NCBI RefSeq assembly: GCF_022664465.1
Contig: NZ_JAKREV010000002.1
Location: 496,001 to 560,000 of the forward strand
Reading direction: 5' to 3'
From: Sphingomonas hankookensis
Lineage (GTDB): Bacteria > Pseudomonadota > Alphaproteobacteria > Sphingomonadales > Sphingomonadaceae
Length of the DNA: 64,000 nt
In this document: positions 41,339 to 51,170 of the stretch, piece after piece
Layout: the number at the start of each line of letters is the position of its first letter
Numbering within the stretch: position 1 is the first letter of the stretch
Position numbers and translations under genes: made by a program
The notes under the pieces: model-generated
Database searches by the model: none
Told to the model about the DNA's origin: nothing
Seen by the model: the letters and a program-made list of their open reading frames with translations, nothing else

Positions 41339-42667
41339 ATGTCCGCGTCCCCCCATCCGCTATCGATCCCCGCGTTCCGCGCCTATTTCCTTGCTCGCCT
41401 GTCGAACACGCTGGCGCAGATCGCGATGGTCGTGGTCATCGGGTGGCAGGTGTACGACATCGCGCGCGAGACGATGACGATCAAGCAATCGGCATTCCAG
41501 CTGGGGCTGATCGGCGTCGCGCAGTTCCTGCCGTTGCTAATCCTCTCGCTGGTTGCCGGTTGGGTCGCCGACCGGGTCGACCGGCGCTGGATCGCGCGCG
41601 GATCGGTCGCATTGGAGGGCGGGTGCGCGTTGCTGCTCGTCTGGCTGACCTATAGCGGGGCGATCACCCTGCCCTGGCTGTTCTTCGTCGCCGCGCTGCT
41701 GGGCGTGGCGCGCGCCTTTGCCGGGCCGGCATTGCAGGCGTTGGCACCCAACCTCGTCCCCGCCGCCGTGCTTCCGACCGCGATCGCGATGAGTTCGATC
41801 GCATGGCAGGGCGGGTCGGTGCTGGGCCCGGCGATGGGCGGCTATCTCTACGCCTATGGCCATTTCATGCCCTATGCGGTGTCGGCCGGACTGTTCCTGT
41901 TCGGCCTGATCATGCTGTTCCTGATCCCGCCGATCCCGCGCGCGGCGATCACCGGCAACATGAACCCATGGCGGCAGATGCTCGACGGCCTCGCCTATGT
42001 CCGGCGCAACCGGTTGGTGTTCGGCGCGATCTCGCTCGACCTGTTTGCGGTGCTGCTGGGCGGGGCGACGGCGATGCTGCCAATCTATGCCCGCGACATC
42101 CTGCAGATCGGTGCCGATGGCCTCGGCCATCTGCGCGCCGCCCCCGCACTGGGCGCGGTGGTCGTTGCCGGCGTCTTCGCGATCAAGCCGTTGTCGAAGG
42201 ATGTCGGTGCCAAGATGCTGTTGTCGGTGATGGGCTTCGGCGCCGCGACCGCGCTGTTCGGCCTGTCGGCGCCACTGCTGATCCCGGTATTCGGGCAGGC
42301 GGCGATCGGCAGCGACTTCGCACCCGCCGCGATCCTGGCGCTCGTGTCGCTGTTCGTCGTCGGTGCGACCGACATGGTGTCGGTCTATGTCCGCCAGTCG
42401 CTGATCCAGCTGCACACGCCCGATGCGATGCGCGGACGGGTCGGCGCGGTGTCGACGCTGTTCGTGTCGGGATCGAACGAGCTGGGCGAGGCACGGTCCG
42501 GCTTCCTTGCGGCGCTGGTCGGCCCGGTCATCGCGGTGGCGGGCGGCGGGGTGATCGCGATCGGCGTTACGATGCTGTGGTCGCGCCTGTTCCCCGAATT
42601 GCGCGCCGCGCGGAGCTTTACCCCGCCCAAAGATTTGGAAGTCACGCCTAAGGAGACACAGCCATGA
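41339..42667 (+). CDS. MFS transporter of the EntS/DUF894 type
   Basis: This 442-residue protein has 12 membrane helices. It shows [20 protein letters not shown] near the N-terminus, the loop 2-3 motif [17 protein letters not shown], and the family-typical [20 protein letters not shown] in the second half. Relatives export siderophores or small drugs, or have unknown substrates. The stop overlaps the cysK start (ATGA), suggesting co-expression with cysteine synthesis; a link to cysteine or sulfur export is only a guess from that overlap. Confidence 0.86.
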   Translation: MSASPHPLSIPAFRAYFLARLSNTLAQIAMVVVIGWQVYDIARETMTIKQSAFQLGLIGVAQFLPLLILSLVAGWVADRVDRRWIARGSVALEGGCALLLVWLTYSGAITLPWLFFVAALLGVARAFAGPALQALAPNLVPAAVLPTAIAMSSIAWQGGSVLGPAMGGYLYAYGHFMPYAVSAGLFLFGLIMLFLIPPIPRAAITGNMNPWRQMLDGLAYVRRNRLVFGAISLDLFAVLLGGATAMLPIYARDILQIGADGLGHLRAAPALGAVVVAGVFAIKPLSKDVGAKMLLSVMGFGAATALFGLSAPLLIPVFGQAAIGSDFAPAAILALVSLFVVGATDMVSVYVRQSLIQLHTPDAMRGRVGAVSTLFVSGSNELGEARSGFLAALVGPVIAVAGGGVIAIGVTMLWSRLFPELRAARSFTPPKDLEVTPKETQP

Positions 42668-43584
42668 AGGCCGATACCATCCTGCAAACGATCGGGAATA
42701 CGCCGCACGTCCGCGTCCGCCGGCTGTTCGGCGATGCCGAGGTGTGGATCAAGTCCGAACGCTCCAACCCCGGCGGGTCGATCAAGGACCGCATTGCCCT
42801 CGCCATGATCGAGGCGGCCGAGGCGTCAGGCGAGCTGAAGCCCGGCGGGACGATCATCGAACCGACCAGCGGCAATACCGGCGTCGGGCTGGCGATGGTC
42901 GCGGCGGTCAAGGGCTACAAGCTGGTGCTGGTCATGCCCGAAAGCATGAGCATCGAGCGCCGCCGGCTGATGCTGGCGTACGGCGCGACCTTCGACCTGA
43001 CTCCGCGCGAAAAGGGCATGAAGGGCGCGATCGAGCGCGCGCACGAACTGGCCGCCGAGACGACCGATGCATGGATTCCGCAGCAGTTCGAAAATCCGGC
43101 GAACATCGACGTCCATGTGCGCACCACCGCGCAGGAAATCCTGCGTGATTTCGCCGACAGCCCGATCGACGTCATCATCACCGGCGTCGGCACCGGCGGG
43201 CACATCACCGGCGTTGCCGAGGCGCTGAAGGAAAAGTGGCCGAACCTGAAGGTCTTTGCGGTCGAGCCCGAATTGTCGCCGGTCATTTCGGGCGGACAGC
43301 CGGGGCCGCACCCGATCCAGGGGATCGGCGCGGGCTTCGTACCTGCCAACCTCCACACCCGCGCGATCGATGGCGTCATCAAGGTCGACGCGGCGGTGGC
43401 GAAGGACATGGCGCGCCGGTCGGCGAGCGAAGAGGGTATGCTCGTCGGGATTTCGTCGGGTGCGACGCTGGCGGCGATCCTGCAGAAGCTGCCCGACCTG
43501 CCCGATGGCGTGCGGGTGCTGGGGTTCAACTACGACACCGGTGAGCGGTATCTGTCGGTGCCGGACTTCCTGCCCGAGCAGTAA
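42664..43584 (+). CDS. cysK: Cysteine synthase A (O-acetylserine sulfhydrylase)
   Basis: This 306-residue PLP enzyme has the PLP Lys41 in [10 protein letters not shown], substrate loop PTSGNTG, the phosphate-binding [10 protein letters not shown] and C-terminal GISSGA. It makes cysteine from O-acetylserine and sulfide. The start overlaps the MFS stop. An R1 repeat begins 24 bp after the stop. Confidence 0.95.
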   Translation: MKADTILQTIGNTPHVRVRRLFGDAEVWIKSERSNPGGSIKDRIALAMIEAAEASGELKPGGTIIEPTSGNTGVGLAMVAAVKGYKLVLVMPESMSIERRRLMLAYGATFDLTPREKGMKGAIERAHELAAETTDAWIPQQFENPANIDVHVRTTAQEILRDFADSPIDVIITGVGTGGHITGVAEALKEKWPNLKVFAVEPELSPVISGGQPGPHPIQGIGAGFVPANLHTRAIDGVIKVDAAVAKDMARRSASEEGMLVGISSGATLAAILQKLPDLPDGVRVLGFNYDTGERYLSVPDFLPEQ

Positions 43585-43608
43585 GGCTTTCCATCTCCCA
43601 CAAAAACT

Positions 43609-43725
43609 CCGTTCGCTTTGAGCGGAGGATCGAGCTTGTCGAGATCCGCAGTCGAGAAGGCGCTCCACGCACCGAATTCTCGACGGACGTTTCTCGACAA
43701 GCTCGAAACTGCTCGAACCGAACGG
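43609..43725 (-). repeat. R1 palindromic repeat, copy 2
   Basis: This 117-bp element starts CCGTTCGCTTTGAGCGGAGG and ends AAACTGCTCGAACCGAACGG, in the opposite orientation to copy 1. It fills almost the whole gap between cysK and the second SleB-like gene, ending 7 bp before that gene's TTG start. Confidence 0.85.
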
Positions 43726-43732
43726 ATTCTTC

Positions 43733-45028
43733 TTGGCAGACACGTCCTTGATCGTCGCACCGCCCCGACACGGCATCCGCAGCGGATCGGCCGCGATCGA
43801 TGGCGTGCTGGTAGCGCTGTCGCTTGCCGCCATCGCAATACCGGCGGTGATCGTAGAGCACGCGCCGCCGATCCGGATCGAGCCTCGCATGGCAGCCAGC
43901 CAGCGAGGCGCCGCCGGTCCCGCGACCGTCCCGGCCATTCCCCCGCCCCCGGTCGAACCGGCCGAGTTCCGCAACCTGCCGCCCGAAGAAGCCCGCGCGT
44001 TCAACGCGACCGTGCCGTTCGTCACCGGTCCGAACCCCGCCGCGCGACCGTTCCGCTTCGTCGGCGATGCCGATAACCGGGCACGCGCGACCGACTGTCT
44101 CGCCGCGGCGGTGCTGTACGAGGCGGGCGACGATGCGAAGGGGCAGCGCGCGGTCGCGCAGGTCGTGCTCAACCGCGTGCGCCACCCGGCCTTTCCCGGC
44201 ACGGTGTGCGGCGTGGTGTTCCAGGGATCGGAACGGCGCACCGGCTGCCAGTTCACCTTCACCTGCGACGGCGCCCTCGCTCGCGCCTATCCCGAGCCGT
44301 TCTGGGAACGCGCGCGAAAGATCGCGGCGGCCACGTTGGCCGGCAGCGTCTATGCACCGGTCGGCTACGCCACCCATTACCATACCGACTGGGTCGTGCC
44401 CTATTGGCAGTCGAGCCTGTCCAAGATCGCGGCGGTCGACACGCATCTGTTCTTCCGCTGGGCGGGATGGTGGGGCACGCCCGGCGCGTTCCGGCAGGGT
44501 AGCGGGGCGCCGGAGCCGCGCATCCTGCAACTCGCGCCCTATTCGCCCGCGCACAAGCTGCCCGAGGTGCTGGCGGTCGAGCAGGAGGCCGGCATGCTGA
44601 CCGGACGGTTCGCGCCGGCATCGTTGCCGCGCGCCAGCAACGACGATCCCGACACCTTCCTCGTCGCCCTCGACGCGGCAACTTCGCCCGACAGCTGGGC
44701 GGCGCTGGCCGGGGCGACCTGCGGCGATCGGGTGCGGTGCAAGTTCTTAGGGTGGCGCGACCGGGCGGCGGTGCCGGTGCGGGCTGCGGCCGCGTCGGAC
44801 CCGGCGGCGCTCGCGACCATGTCGTTCAGCTATCTGCGCGACCGCACCCAGCCGATCGAGCGGCTGCTTTGGAATTGCCAGCAGGTCCCGCGCCCTGCGG
44901 TCGATTGCATGCGGCGGACGGTCGCTCCCCCGTCCCCGCCCGCGGCCGAACCCGCCGCTGCGGCACCGCTGGCCGGGGTTCGGCGGCGCGGCGATCCGAC
45001 GCCGGTGGCCTCACCGCTCCCGCAATAG
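43733..45028 (+). CDS. SleB-like cell-wall hydrolase, large form
   Basis: This 431-residue protein has a membrane anchor (about 24-42, GVLVALSLAAIAIPAVIVE), a Pro-rich linker and a SleB/Hydrolase_2 domain (about 115-240) with TDCLAAAVLYEAGDDAKGQR (catalytic Glu) and FTFTCDG. A C-terminal region of about 180 residues contains two Cys pairs. It probably cleaves peptidoglycan in the periplasm. The only start giving the anchor is TTG 43733 (or TTG 43748), with an R1 repeat ending 7 bp upstream and no good Shine-Dalgarno. It overlaps the convergent YdbT-like gene by 18 bp. Confidence 0.82.
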   Translation: MADTSLIVAPPRHGIRSGSAAIDGVLVALSLAAIAIPAVIVEHAPPIRIEPRMAASQRGAAGPATVPAIPPPPVEPAEFRNLPPEEARAFNATVPFVTGPNPAARPFRFVGDADNRARATDCLAAAVLYEAGDDAKGQRAVAQVVLNRVRHPAFPGTVCGVVFQGSERRTGCQFTFTCDGALARAYPEPFWERARKIAAATLAGSVYAPVGYATHYHTDWVVPYWQSSLSKIAAVDTHLFFRWAGWWGTPGAFRQGSGAPEPRILQLAPYSPAHKLPEVLAVEQEAGMLTGRFAPASLPRASNDDPDTFLVALDAATSPDSWAALAGATCGDRVRCKFLGWRDRAAVPVRAAAASDPAALATMSFSYLRDRTQPIERLLWNCQQVPRPAVDCMRRTVAPPSPPAAEPAAAAPLAGVRRRGDPTPVASPLPQ

Positions 45029-46444
45029 CGCGCGGGCCAGCGGTTCGGCATCCTCGACCGCCAGATCGGCAATGTCGGGGCGACCGATCCCCTTGGCCCC
45101 CGCCGTATCGACGCGGACCGTGGCGATGCCCAGCAGGCGCTGGAGCGGCGAACGGGTGACCGATACGCTCTGGATACGCGCCAGCGGCACGATCCATGCC
45201 CGCTTGGCCAGCACCCCGCGCATGACGTGCAGATGCTGCCCCAGAATCGCATAGCGATGCCGCCGCCGCGCCAGCAGCGCCGCGGCGACCGGGATCGGCA
45301 CGACGACCAGCGCGAACGCCGCGAAGGGCACGAACAGGCTGACGATGCCGATCACGACCAACGGGCCGAACCCGCGCAGGATCGCCGCGCGCACGACATG
45401 GCCGAACGCGACGGGACGCAGCGGCAGCGGATCGAACGCCGGATACTGTGCCGCCGCCAGCACCCGCGCCACTTCGTCGTCGCGCGCGAAGGGGGCGACA
45501 TGCTGCCGCCCGCCGACATCGTCGCTGCCGCCCAATGTCTGGAACCTCAGCCCCGACCAGCCGAGCCGCCCGCTGACCATGCCGCGCTCGATCAGCGCCA
45601 GCTGGATACGTCGCAAGCTGACCACCACTTCGGTCCGGGTGGTCAGGCCGCGCACGCGGCGCAACCGGTCGCCCTCCTGCTCCAGCCGAAAGCCGTGTTC
45701 GACGAAGAAGGTGCGCGCCACCCCGCTGATCGCGCCGATCGCCAGCGCTAAAATCGCAGCCAGCGCGGCGAACAGCGGGGTGGCGAGCGCGATCGCCTCC
45801 TGCCGCGCAAAACCGGCCCAATCGCGCCAGCCGTGCCAGTCGATCCCGATCAGGTCACCCAGCTGGTTGATACCGGCGAACAAGACGCCGACCCACACTA
45901 GCGAGAACCCGAACAGCCCCATGGTCAGCACGCGCCGCGTATTCATCGCGAAGATCGTCGTGCGTGCCGGCGGCGACGCATCGGGTTCGGCCGACGACAC
46001 ACCCCCGCCGCGCAGCACCGCGCGCAGTCGTCCGGCCTCGGCCAGCGATACGCTGTCGAGCGTCGCCTCGTCCGCTTCGCCGCCGCCGGTTTCGATCCGC
46101 ACCCGCGCCAGCCCGAACACCCGCGCGAGCAGCTTCTGATCGATCGACACGTCTTGGATTCGCTCGAACGGGATCGAGCGGCGGTTGCGGTGGAGGATGC
46201 CGTCGGCGATCACCAGCTCACCCGCGGCGATGCGATAGGTGAACGACCGCCACCGCGCCCAGGTGAAGACCGCCGCTGCGACCAGCGCCAGCGCGCCGAC
46301 GCCCAGCATGACCCGCAACCCGCCCTGCGACGCCGCCGCGCCCAGCGCGACGATGCCGGCGACGTTCTGCGGCGCCTTGACCACGATCCTGAGCGCGATC
46401 GTGCCGGGATGCAACCGCCGCGCCCCGTCGGGCGTGCTCACCAT
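45011..46444 (-). CDS. YdbT-like protein with bacterial PH (bPH2) domains
   Basis: This 477-residue membrane protein has about six hydrophobic segments and three bPH2/YdbT repeats. Each has a YxI...L.V..G...R....IP..RIQ.V pattern: RSFTYRIAAGELVIADGILH with IPFERIQDVSID, VSLRRIQLALIERGMVSGRL, and RYAILGQHLHVMRGVLAKRA with VPLARIQSVSVT. YdbS/YdbT pairs occur widely, with an uncertain role in envelope stress resistance. It overlaps the YdbS-like gene by 7 bp. Confidence 0.88.
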   Translation of the reverse strand: MVSTPDGARRLHPGTIALRIVVKAPQNVAGIVALGAAASQGGLRVMLGVGALALVAAAVFTWARWRSFTYRIAAGELVIADGILHRNRRSIPFERIQDVSIDQKLLARVFGLARVRIETGGGEADEATLDSVSLAEAGRLRAVLRGGGVSSAEPDASPPARTTIFAMNTRRVLTMGLFGFSLVWVGVLFAGINQLGDLIGIDWHGWRDWAGFARQEAIALATPLFAALAAILALAIGAISGVARTFFVEHGFRLEQEGDRLRRVRGLTTRTEVVVSLRRIQLALIERGMVSGRLGWSGLRFQTLGGSDDVGGRQHVAPFARDDEVARVLAAAQYPAFDPLPLRPVAFGHVVRAAILRGFGPLVVIGIVSLFVPFAAFALVVVPIPVAAALLARRRHRYAILGQHLHVMRGVLAKRAWIVPLARIQSVSVTRSPLQRLLGIATVRVDTAGAKGIGRPDIADLAVEDAEPLARALLRER

Positions 46445-46914
46445 GGCGAGGTTTCGATCGCGGCGCGGATGCGGTCGCGCACCGCCTCCGCCTGTACCTT
46501 TGCCAGACCGGGGACCGCGACCCGGCTATGGTCGGTGCCGGCGGTATGCAGCACCAGCGTCGCGACGCCGCAGCCGCGCTCGACCGGCGCCTGGCGCAGA
46601 TCGATATGCTGAACCCGCCCGACCGGCACGATGGTATGCACCCGCGTCAGCCAGCCATGCGCGACATGCAGCTCGCGCCCGTCGAACGCGAACCCCCAAT
46701 GCGCGAAGCGTCGCGGCGGCGACACGATCGTCAGCCACAGGCCGAGCGCGATCGCCACCGCCAGCGCGATACCGTTGGGCAACCCCTCCCCGTACAGTAT
46801 GACCTCCGCCAGCGCGGCGACGACGATCAGCACGACCGACTGGATCGCCCCGCGCCAGCGCAGCACGCGCAGGAAACCGGGATCGAGCGGGCTGAGCGGC
46901 GGCATGTCGTCCAT
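46438..46914 (-). CDS. YdbS-like bPH2-domain membrane protein
   Basis: This 158-residue protein has two membrane helices (about 20-60) followed by one bPH2 domain with WGFAFDGRELHVAHGWLTRV and IVPVGRVQHIDLRQAPVERG. It forms an operon with the YdbT-like gene downstream. ATG 46914 is preferred; an in-frame ATG at 46950 adds residues unlike the family. Confidence 0.85.
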   Translation of the reverse strand: MDDMPPLSPLDPGFLRVLRWRGAIQSVVLIVVAALAEVILYGEGLPNGIALAVAIALGLWLTIVSPPRRFAHWGFAFDGRELHVAHGWLTRVHTIVPVGRVQHIDLRQAPVERGCGVATLVLHTAGTDHSRVAVPGLAKVQAEAVRDRIRAAIETSPW

Positions 46915-47033
46915 GGCCAGTGTGATAGGCAGGCAATACGCCGAGCTCAAGCGAAACCACCCTCTTGTCTATGCCCGACGGGGGGGGCATAGCGCCCGCG
47001 ACACCCTCCGCAATCGGATTTGAGGCAGCTCCC

Positions 47034-47260
47034 ATGAAACTCCGCATCGTCGTAACGCTCAAGAACGGCGTGCTCGATCCGCAGGGCAAGGCGATCGAAC
47101 ATGCGCTCGGTTCGCTCGGCTTTGCCGGGGTGGGCGAGGCGCGGGTCGGCAAGCTGATCGAACTGGACGTCGCCGACGGGACCGACGACGAGACGATCGA
47201 CGCGATGTGCCGCAAGCTGCTGGCCAATACGGTCATCGAAAACTATCGGGTCGAACGCGC

Positions 47261-47264
<4 letters not shown>
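47034..47264 (+). CDS. purS: Phosphoribosylformylglycinamidine synthase subunit PurS
   Basis: This 76-residue protein has the PurS start [20 protein letters not shown], then VGKLIELDV and the C-terminal [17 protein letters not shown]. It bridges PurL and PurQ in the FGAM synthase complex of purine synthesis. The start overlaps nothing upstream; the stop overlaps purQ (ATGA). Confidence 0.95.
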
Positions 47265-47929
<665 letters not shown>

Positions 47930-47930
47930 T

Positions 47931-48680
47931 CTATCGCGACCGACGCTCGCCGGCGAACGGTGAGAAGTCGGTCGCGGTGTCGAACACGTCGACGCCTTCG
48001 CGCCGCTTGAGCCAGCCGACCACGGCATAGGTGACCGGCGTCAGCACGACTTCCCACGCGACTTTCATCGCCCAGTTGGTGACCATCACGGTCAGCACCT
48101 GCTGCGTCGGCCACAAGTACAGGAAAGCGAGCGGATAGAAGATCGCGCTGTCGACCGCCTGCCCGACCACCGTCGACCCGATCGTCCGGCTCCACAGCGC
48201 GCGCCCGCCGGTCCACAGCTTCATACGGGCGAGGACATAGGCATTGACGAACTCGCCGGCCCAGAAGGCGGCGATCGACGCGAAGACGATGCGCGGCACC
48301 TGTCCGAACACTGCTTCGTACGCCCCCTGCCCGGTCCATGTCGCGGCGGGCGGCATGGCGACGACCGCCCATGCCATGAACGCCATGAACAACAGCGCCG
48401 CGAACCCGACCCAGATGCACCGCCGGGCGCGCGCATAGCCATAGACTTCGGTCAGCACGTCGCCCAGCACATAGGATACCGGAAAGAACAGGATACCCGC
48501 GCCGAACACGAACGGCGCGCCCGCGACGTCGATCGCCGCGACCTTTCCCGCACCGATGATATTCGACAGCAACAGGATCGTGACGAACGCCGCCATGACC
48601 AGATCGAAATGCCGGAACCCGCGCGCGGGAACGGTGGCGGCGTCGATACGGTGCAGCGCGGGTTCGGTCGGATCGTCCAT
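47931..48680 (-). CDS. Queuosine-precursor transporter (YhhQ/VUT family)
   Basis: This 249-residue membrane protein has six or seven helices. Family stretches are LLLSNIIGAGKVA, FPVSYVLGDVLTEVYGYARA, FWAGEFVNAYVLARMKLWT and the C-terminal TNWAMKVAWEVVLTPVTY. YhhQ imports preQ0/preQ1 for queuosine modification of tRNAs. The start is at 48680; the longer open frame upstream reads through the antisense of the tRNA gene and is not coding. Confidence 0.9.
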   Translation of the reverse strand: MDDPTEPALHRIDAATVPARGFRHFDLVMAAFVTILLLSNIIGAGKVAAIDVAGAPFVFGAGILFFPVSYVLGDVLTEVYGYARARRCIWVGFAALLFMAFMAWAVVAMPPAATWTGQGAYEAVFGQVPRIVFASIAAFWAGEFVNAYVLARMKLWTGGRALWSRTIGSTVVGQAVDSAIFYPLAFLYLWPTQQVLTVMVTNWAMKVAWEVVLTPVTYAVVGWLKRREGVDVFDTATDFSPFAGERRSR

Positions 48681-48736
48681 GGCGGCGTTATGATAGCGGT
48701 TCCGCTTTGCCGCAATGCACGCTAACGAAGCTGTGG

Positions 48737-48813
48737 GCACCCGTAGCTCAGCTGGATAGAGCAAGGAGCTTCTACCTCCTTGGTCGGGGGTTCGAATCCC
48801 TCCGGGTGCGCCA
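48737..48813 (+). tRNA. tRNA-Arg (anticodon UCU)
   Basis: The full cloverleaf includes the encoded CCA. The acceptor stem is GCACCCG / CGGGTGC, the D arm GCTCAGCTGGATAGAGC, the anticodon arm AGGAG-CTTCTAC-CTCCT with UCU at 34-36, and the T arm contains GGTTCGAATCC. UCU reads the Arg codons AGA and AGG, which are rare in a genome of this composition. Confidence 0.96.
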
Positions 48814-49095
48814 TTCCTTCTTTGGATTTTTGCGGCTTGTCGCATCGAACGATGGTGTGCCGGGCGGCGGGCGCTCGTCCGCGATGGCGAGCTGGCCGTG
48901 CCCGGAGAACAACTCGGCCGCTGGTCGTCCGAGTACGGAAGGAGAGTCACTTGCCGTCGGATCACGATCGTTCGGGCTGGACCGATAGTCGCATGCCATC
49001 GTCGTCCCTCAGTTGATCCGGGGTCCCGCTTTTTTTTCGATCAGAACGATGACGAGCGGTCCGGTTCCGCCAATCAGGCGATCATCGGCTGGTCG
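48814..49095. other. Intergenic region after the tRNA gene
   Basis: These 282 bp hold no convincing gene. A run of eight T at 49030-49037 follows a weak GC-rich hairpin and may end the tRNA transcript. Otherwise I see nothing recognisable. Confidence 0.5.
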
Positions 49096-49740
49096 TCACG
49101 CATAGGCATAGGCGCCGCCGGCCGCGAGGGCGGCGCGATAGGCCGGGCGGGCGTGGATGCGGTCGAGCCAGGCGATGGTGTGCGGGCGCGATGCGTCTAG
49201 GCCGGCGCGGCTGCGCGCCGCCTCCAGCGGGAAGCTCATCATGATATCGGCGGCGGTCATCGCGTCACCCGCGAACCAGTCATGTGCCGTCAAATGCGCT
49301 TCGACATAGTCGAGATGGACGTCGATCATCGGCTGGATCTTCTTCTGCGCGGTCTTGCCGAGCAGCGGTACGCGGCCGAGGACGAGCTTCACCAGCAGCG
49401 GCGGCATCAGCGAGCCTTCGGCATAGTGCAGGAAATGGCGGTAGTGCAGCGCGTTGCGACGATGCGCGGGCATGCCCAGCCGGCCATCGGCCTTTTCGAC
49501 CAGATATTCGACGATCGCCCCGGTTTCGGCGACCACCAGCGCGCCGCCGCTGCTGCCGGCGCTATCATCCTCGATCACCGGTGACTTGCCGAGCGGATGG
49601 ACCCGGCGCAGTTCGGGCGGCGCCAACATCGTCGCCTTGTTCCGTTCGTACCGCTTCACCGCATAGGGCAGCCCGAGTTCCTCGAGGAGCCAGAGCACGC
49701 GCTGCGACCGCGAGTTTTCGAGGTGGTGGACGACGATCAT
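49096..49740 (-). CDS. Glutathione S-transferase family protein
   Basis: This 214-residue protein has a thioredoxin-like N-terminal domain (VVHHLENSRSQRVLWLLEEL, PLGKSPVIEDD, ETGAIVEYL) and a helical C-terminal domain with FAGDAMTAADIMMSFPLEAA. The first-motif Ser (NSRSQRVLW) is the likely glutathione-activating residue. GGAGGG lies about 9 nt before ATG 49740. Not obviously linked to recA downstream. Confidence 0.88.
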   Translation of the reverse strand: MIVVHHLENSRSQRVLWLLEELGLPYAVKRYERNKATMLAPPELRRVHPLGKSPVIEDDSAGSSGGALVVAETGAIVEYLVEKADGRLGMPAHRRNALHYRHFLHYAEGSLMPPLLVKLVLGRVPLLGKTAQKKIQPMIDVHLDYVEAHLTAHDWFAGDAMTAADIMMSFPLEAARSRAGLDASRPHTIAWLDRIHARPAYRAALAAGGAYAYA

Positions 49741-49935
49741 CGGCGGTTTTCCCTCCAGCAGGCGCGACAGTCCCGATGCAATGCGACAACGTGCGATCGG
49801 TTGCACGCCATTCGACCGAACGCCCCGCCGATGCCGCGGAAGTTGGCGAAGGTTGCACGACGCTACTGTGCCTAGCGGTTCGCCGTCCGAACCAAAATTC
49901 AACGATTACAACGTATTCCAAGGAACCGAACAACG

Positions 49936-49961
49936 ATCGGGCGGCACCATGGCCGCCCGAT
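49936..49961 (-). terminator. Hairpin after recA
   Basis: A perfect 10-bp stem, ATCGGGCGGC / GCCGCCCGAT, with a 6-nt loop ends the recA transcript 8 bp after its stop. On the recA strand it is followed by a moderately T-rich stretch (CGTTGTTCGGTTCC). Confidence 0.7.
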
Positions 49962-49969
49962 GTTGATCC

Positions 49970-51064
49970 TTACATCTCGTCGTCGCCATCCTCGGCATCG
50001 GGACCGGTCATCATCTCCTCGGCGACCTTTTCGGTACGCGCACGGATTGCGGCTTCGAGCTTGTCGCGCAGTTCGGGATGTTCGGTCAGGAAATTCTTGG
50101 CGTTCTCACGCCCCTGCCCGATCCGCACGCTGTCGTAGCTGAACCACGCGCCCGATTTCTCAACCAGCCCGGCCTTCACGCCCAGGTCGAGAATCTCGCC
50201 GATCTTCGAAATGCCCTGTCCGTACATGATGTCGAATTCGACCTGCTTGAACGGCGGCGCGACCTTGTTCTTCACCACCTTTACGCGGGTGGTGTTGCCA
50301 ATGATCTCGTCGCGGTCCTTGATCTGGCCGGTGCGACGGATGTCCAGACGGACCGAGGCGTAGAATTTCAGCGCGTTGCCGCCGGTCGTCGTTTCCGGAT
50401 TGCCGTACATCACGCCGATCTTCATGCGCAGCTGGTTGATAAAGATCACCATGCAGCGCGAGCGGCTGATCGAACCGGTCAGCTTGCGCAAGCTCTGCGA
50501 CATCAGGCGTGCCTGCAGGCCGACATGGCTGTCGCCCATTTCGCCCTCGATTTCCGCCCGCGGCACCAGCGCCGCGACCGAATCGACCACCAGCACGTCG
50601 ATCGCGTTCGAGCGGACCAGCGTGTCGACGATCTCCAGCGCCTGTTCGCCGGTATCGGGCTGCGACACGATCAGTTCGTCGATGTTGACGCCCAGCTTCT
50701 TCGCATAGACCGGATCGAGCGCGTGTTCGGCATCGACGAAGGCGACGGTGCCGCCGCCCTTCTGCGCCTCTGCCAGCACATGCAGCGCCAGCGTGGTTTT
50801 GCCCGAGCTTTCCGGGCCGTACACTTCGATCACGCGGCCGCGCGGCAGGCCGCCGACGCCGAGCGCGATGTCGAGGCCGAGCGAACCGGTCGAGATCGCC
50901 TCGACCTGCATCGCTTCCTTCTGGCCCAGCTTCATCGCCGAACCCTTGCCGAATGCACGGTCGATCTGCGCCAGCGCGGCGTCGAGCGCCTTTTGCCGTT
51001 CGCCCGCCGCCTTGTCGTTTGCCGCCGCCATCTTGCTATCGACCGCCTTCAAAGTTGCCGCCAT
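49970..51064 (-). CDS. recA: Recombinase RecA
   Basis: This 364-residue protein forms filaments on single-stranded DNA, exchanges strands and triggers LexA self-cleavage. Walker A is GPESSGKTT, Walker [10 protein letters not shown], loop L1 [10 protein letters not shown] and loop L2 [14 protein letters not shown]. The acidic tail is DAEDGDDEM. Monocistronic, ended by a hairpin. The upstream gap has only a degenerate SOS-like site (51127-51141). Confidence 0.97.
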   Translation of the reverse strand: MAATLKAVDSKMAAANDKAAGERQKALDAALAQIDRAFGKGSAMKLGQKEAMQVEAISTGSLGLDIALGVGGLPRGRVIEVYGPESSGKTTLALHVLAEAQKGGGTVAFVDAEHALDPVYAKKLGVNIDELIVSQPDTGEQALEIVDTLVRSNAIDVLVVDSVAALVPRAEIEGEMGDSHVGLQARLMSQSLRKLTGSISRSRCMVIFINQLRMKIGVMYGNPETTTGGNALKFYASVRLDIRRTGQIKDRDEIIGNTTRVKVVKNKVAPPFKQVEFDIMYGQGISKIGEILDLGVKAGLVEKSGAWFSYDSVRIGQGRENAKNFLTEHPELRDKLEAAIRARTEKVAEEMMTGPDAEDGDDEM

Positions 51065-51126
51065 GTCCAGCCTTTCGCGTAGAGCAACCGCGTCGAGGGT
51101 TCAACGCGCCTTTGTTGGATTTCCAT

Positions 51127-51141
51127 GTATTCGTTTTGTTC
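51127..51141 (-). promoter_or_regulatory. Degenerate SOS (LexA) box candidate upstream of recA
   Basis: The alphaproteobacterial LexA box is GTTC-N7-GTTC. Here GTAT-TCGTTTT-GTTC matches one half-site exactly and two of four bases of the other, about 65 bp before the recA start. No better match was seen in the gap. Confidence 0.3.
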
Positions 51142-51170
51142 CCGTCGCGCAAGGGCTGATGTCGCGGCGT

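Noticed and set aside
48772..48999. Short minus-strand frame ending in RRDSNPRPRR and a similar GIRTPD stretch
   Set aside because: These strings are the well-known translation of antisense tRNA sequence and come from the tRNA-Arg gene.
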